Positions 5,951 to 6,866 of a stretch of DNA of 6,866 nucleotides are shown one piece after another. The position numbers and the translations under genes are program-made. How positions within the stretch are numbered: position 1 is the stretch's first letter; every line of letters begins with the position of its first letter. Under the pieces are notes generated by a model. It saw nothing but the letters and a program-made list of their open reading frames with translations, made no database searches and was not told where the DNA came from. Source of the DNA: Synergistaceae bacterium (GTDB lineage: Bacteria; Synergistota; Synergistia; Synergistales; Aminobacteriaceae); the NCBI GenBank assembly GCA_017448375.1, contig JAFSLR010000410.1, forward strand, positions 1 to 6,866, given 5' to 3'.

Positions 5951-5982
5951 TCAAAAAATAAACATAAGATAAGGAGAAGAGA

Positions 5983-6732
5983 ATGTCAAAGAAAACAGTC
6001 ATTATCACTGGAGGAACAACAGGAATAGGCAAAGCGACTGCTATGAAGTTCGCTGAAAATGGCTATAACGTTGTCATCACGAGCCGTAATTCCAAGAAAG
6101 AGCTTGACATCAAGAATGAATTTCAAGCTAAAGGTTGGGAAGTCGATTTCAGGGTGCTTGATGTCAGGAACGAAGAACAAGTACGTAATCTGATAGAAGA
6201 AACGGTTGCCAAGTATGGGAAGTTAGATGTCATGGTCAACAACTCAGGAGTTTCATTAGGCAATGCTGTATTAGCGGAGACAGAGTCTGATGATCTGAGA
6301 CAAATGCTTGATATCAATGTAATGGGCGTTTATTACGGAATGAAGTACGCGATAAAAGAAATGCTCAAAACAAATGGCGGCTCGATTGTGAACCTGGCAT
6401 CTATTGCGGGACTCAATGGGTTGTATGCAACTGCGCAATATTGTGCTTCAAAACATGCTGTTGTAGGTCTGACTAAAGGAGCAGCCATTGATTACGCACA
6501 GCAGGGAATCCGTATAAATGCAGTAGCACCGGGAGCAATCAAAACGGATATTCTTCAAAATGCTATTGATGCAGGAACGTATGATGTATCAGGCATAGAA
6601 GCTATTCATCCTATGAACAGGCTGGGGAAAGTAGAAGATATAGCTAACGGAATATTTTTCCTTGCGTCCGATGAAAACGAGTTTCTTACCGGAACTGTCT
6701 TAACTATTGACGGTGGGTATAACGCTAGGTAG
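5983..6732 (+). CDS. Classical short-chain dehydrogenase/reductase (SDR) family oxidoreductase
   Basis: The 249-residue product is a full-length classical SDR with a Rossmann fold. It shows the cofactor loop TGGTTGIG (9-16), D60 after the third strand (RVLDVRN), the NNSG motif (86-89; usual form NNAG), catalytic N112, S140 (NLASIAG), Y153 and K157 (YCASK), PGAIKTD (183-189) and the C-terminal FLASDENEFLTGTVLTIDGG. R35 just after strand 2 (ITSRNS) favours NADP(H) over NAD(H), by family precedent. The substrate cannot be read from sequence; relatives include FabG-like 3-oxoacyl-ACP reductases and sugar or alcohol dehydrogenases. The single-gene setting beside no fatty-acid genes argues against housekeeping FabG. 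It has its own strong promoter and AAGGAG site. Its stop codon lies 5 bases from the stop of a converging IS transposase, so the last residues or stop may come from the insertion. Sampled rows look slightly less GC-rich than the leftward genes, a weak hint of transfer. Confidence 0.9.
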   Translation: MSKKTVIITGGTTGIGKATAMKFAENGYNVVITSRNSKKELDIKNEFQAKGWEVDFRVLDVRNEEQVRNLIEETVAKYGKLDVMVNNSGVSLGNAVLAETESDDLRQMLDINVMGVYYGMKYAIKEMLKTNGGSIVNLASIAGLNGLYATAQYCASKHAVVGLTKGAAIDYAQQGIRINAVAPGAIKTDILQNAIDAGTYDVSGIEAIHPMNRLGKVEDIANGIFFLASDENEFLTGTVLTIDGGYNAR

Positions 6733-6737
6733 TGTCG

Positions 6738-6866
6738 TCAAATAAGAATTTGAAGCCAGAGAATCAGGCAGGCTATCTGTACCGATGCCATATATGAGGA
6801 GGCCTTTTTAGCATATCTGGTTGCTATTCCTCGCCACCGCTTCAATTTCAAAAATGTATTCTCAAT
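6738..6866 (-). mobile_element. IS5-family insertion sequence end with transposase C-terminus (partial)
   Basis: The minus strand is open from the right edge to a TGA at 6738-6740, encoding the last 42 residues of a DDE transposase. The segment IENTFLKLKRWRGIATRYAK followed by a hydrophobic ASVQIACLILWLQ helix is typical of IS5-family (IS4/IS5 superfamily) transposase ends. The E at residue 2 and K at residue 9 fit the E-(6)-K part of the Y-(2)-R-(3)-E-(6)-K signature. No frameshift or stop interrupts the visible part, so the copy may be intact beyond the window. The terminal inverted repeat should lie around 6725-6745, up against the SDR stop; its exact edge and target duplication need the other end. 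Confidence 0.85.

Noticed and set aside
5667..5982. Lysine riboswitch (L box) or attenuator ahead of aspartate kinase
   Set aside because: The likely promoter at 5714-5742 leaves only about 40 bases of leader, and no L-box consensus, terminator hairpin or Lys-rich leader peptide was seen.

Overview
The window looks like a chromosomal piece from a moderate-GC anaerobic bacterium. The gene set fits a gut or rumen member of the Synergistota best: a clostridial-type aspartate kinase, a YabR-like S1 protein followed directly by a DUF501 protein, and a stand-alone NAD(P)H-hydrate epimerase before a secreted protein. A Clostridia-like host is the main alternative. No rRNA, tRNA or marker gene is present, so the assignment is an inference.

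Layout. From the left edge to about 5.7 kb every gene is on the minus strand. Positions 1-1185 hold the N-terminal 395 residues of a Tyr/Trp-rich secreted protein that runs off the window. It is tightly coupled to nnrE (1200-1916, TTG start), and this pair has its own possible promoter near 1958-1963. Next is a close-packed cluster transcribed leftward from a good sigma-70-type promoter at 5714-5742: an aspartate kinase (5666 down to 4345, split by a frameshift), two proteins of unknown function (4330-3782 and 3781-3194), a single-S1-domain RNA-binding protein (3160-2579) and a DUF501 protein (2589-2068). Junctions are short (stop/start abutting, 11-base overlap, 14- and 33-base gaps), so this is probably one operon.

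Right of a 316-base divergent intergenic region (5667-5982), a classical short-chain dehydrogenase/reductase lies on the plus strand (5983-6732) behind a near-consensus promoter (TTGACA, 17 bases, TACAAT). Immediately after it, facing it, is the C-terminal end of an IS5-family transposase (6738-6866), which runs off the right edge.

Main points. (1) The aspartate kinase is split by a -1 frameshift. Joining the frames at a run of four A residues (4782-4785) gives one 440-residue protein of normal family length. This is a one-base deletion, a sequencing error, or less likely programmed frameshifting. (2) The same enzyme has non-canonical residues at several conserved ATP-site positions, so it may be a diverged or decaying paralogue. 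(3) An IS terminus abuts the dehydrogenase stop codon. (4) The stretch between the divergent promoters contains an open minus-strand frame that may be a gene remnant. I see no CRISPR array, riboswitch, RNA gene or clear defence system.
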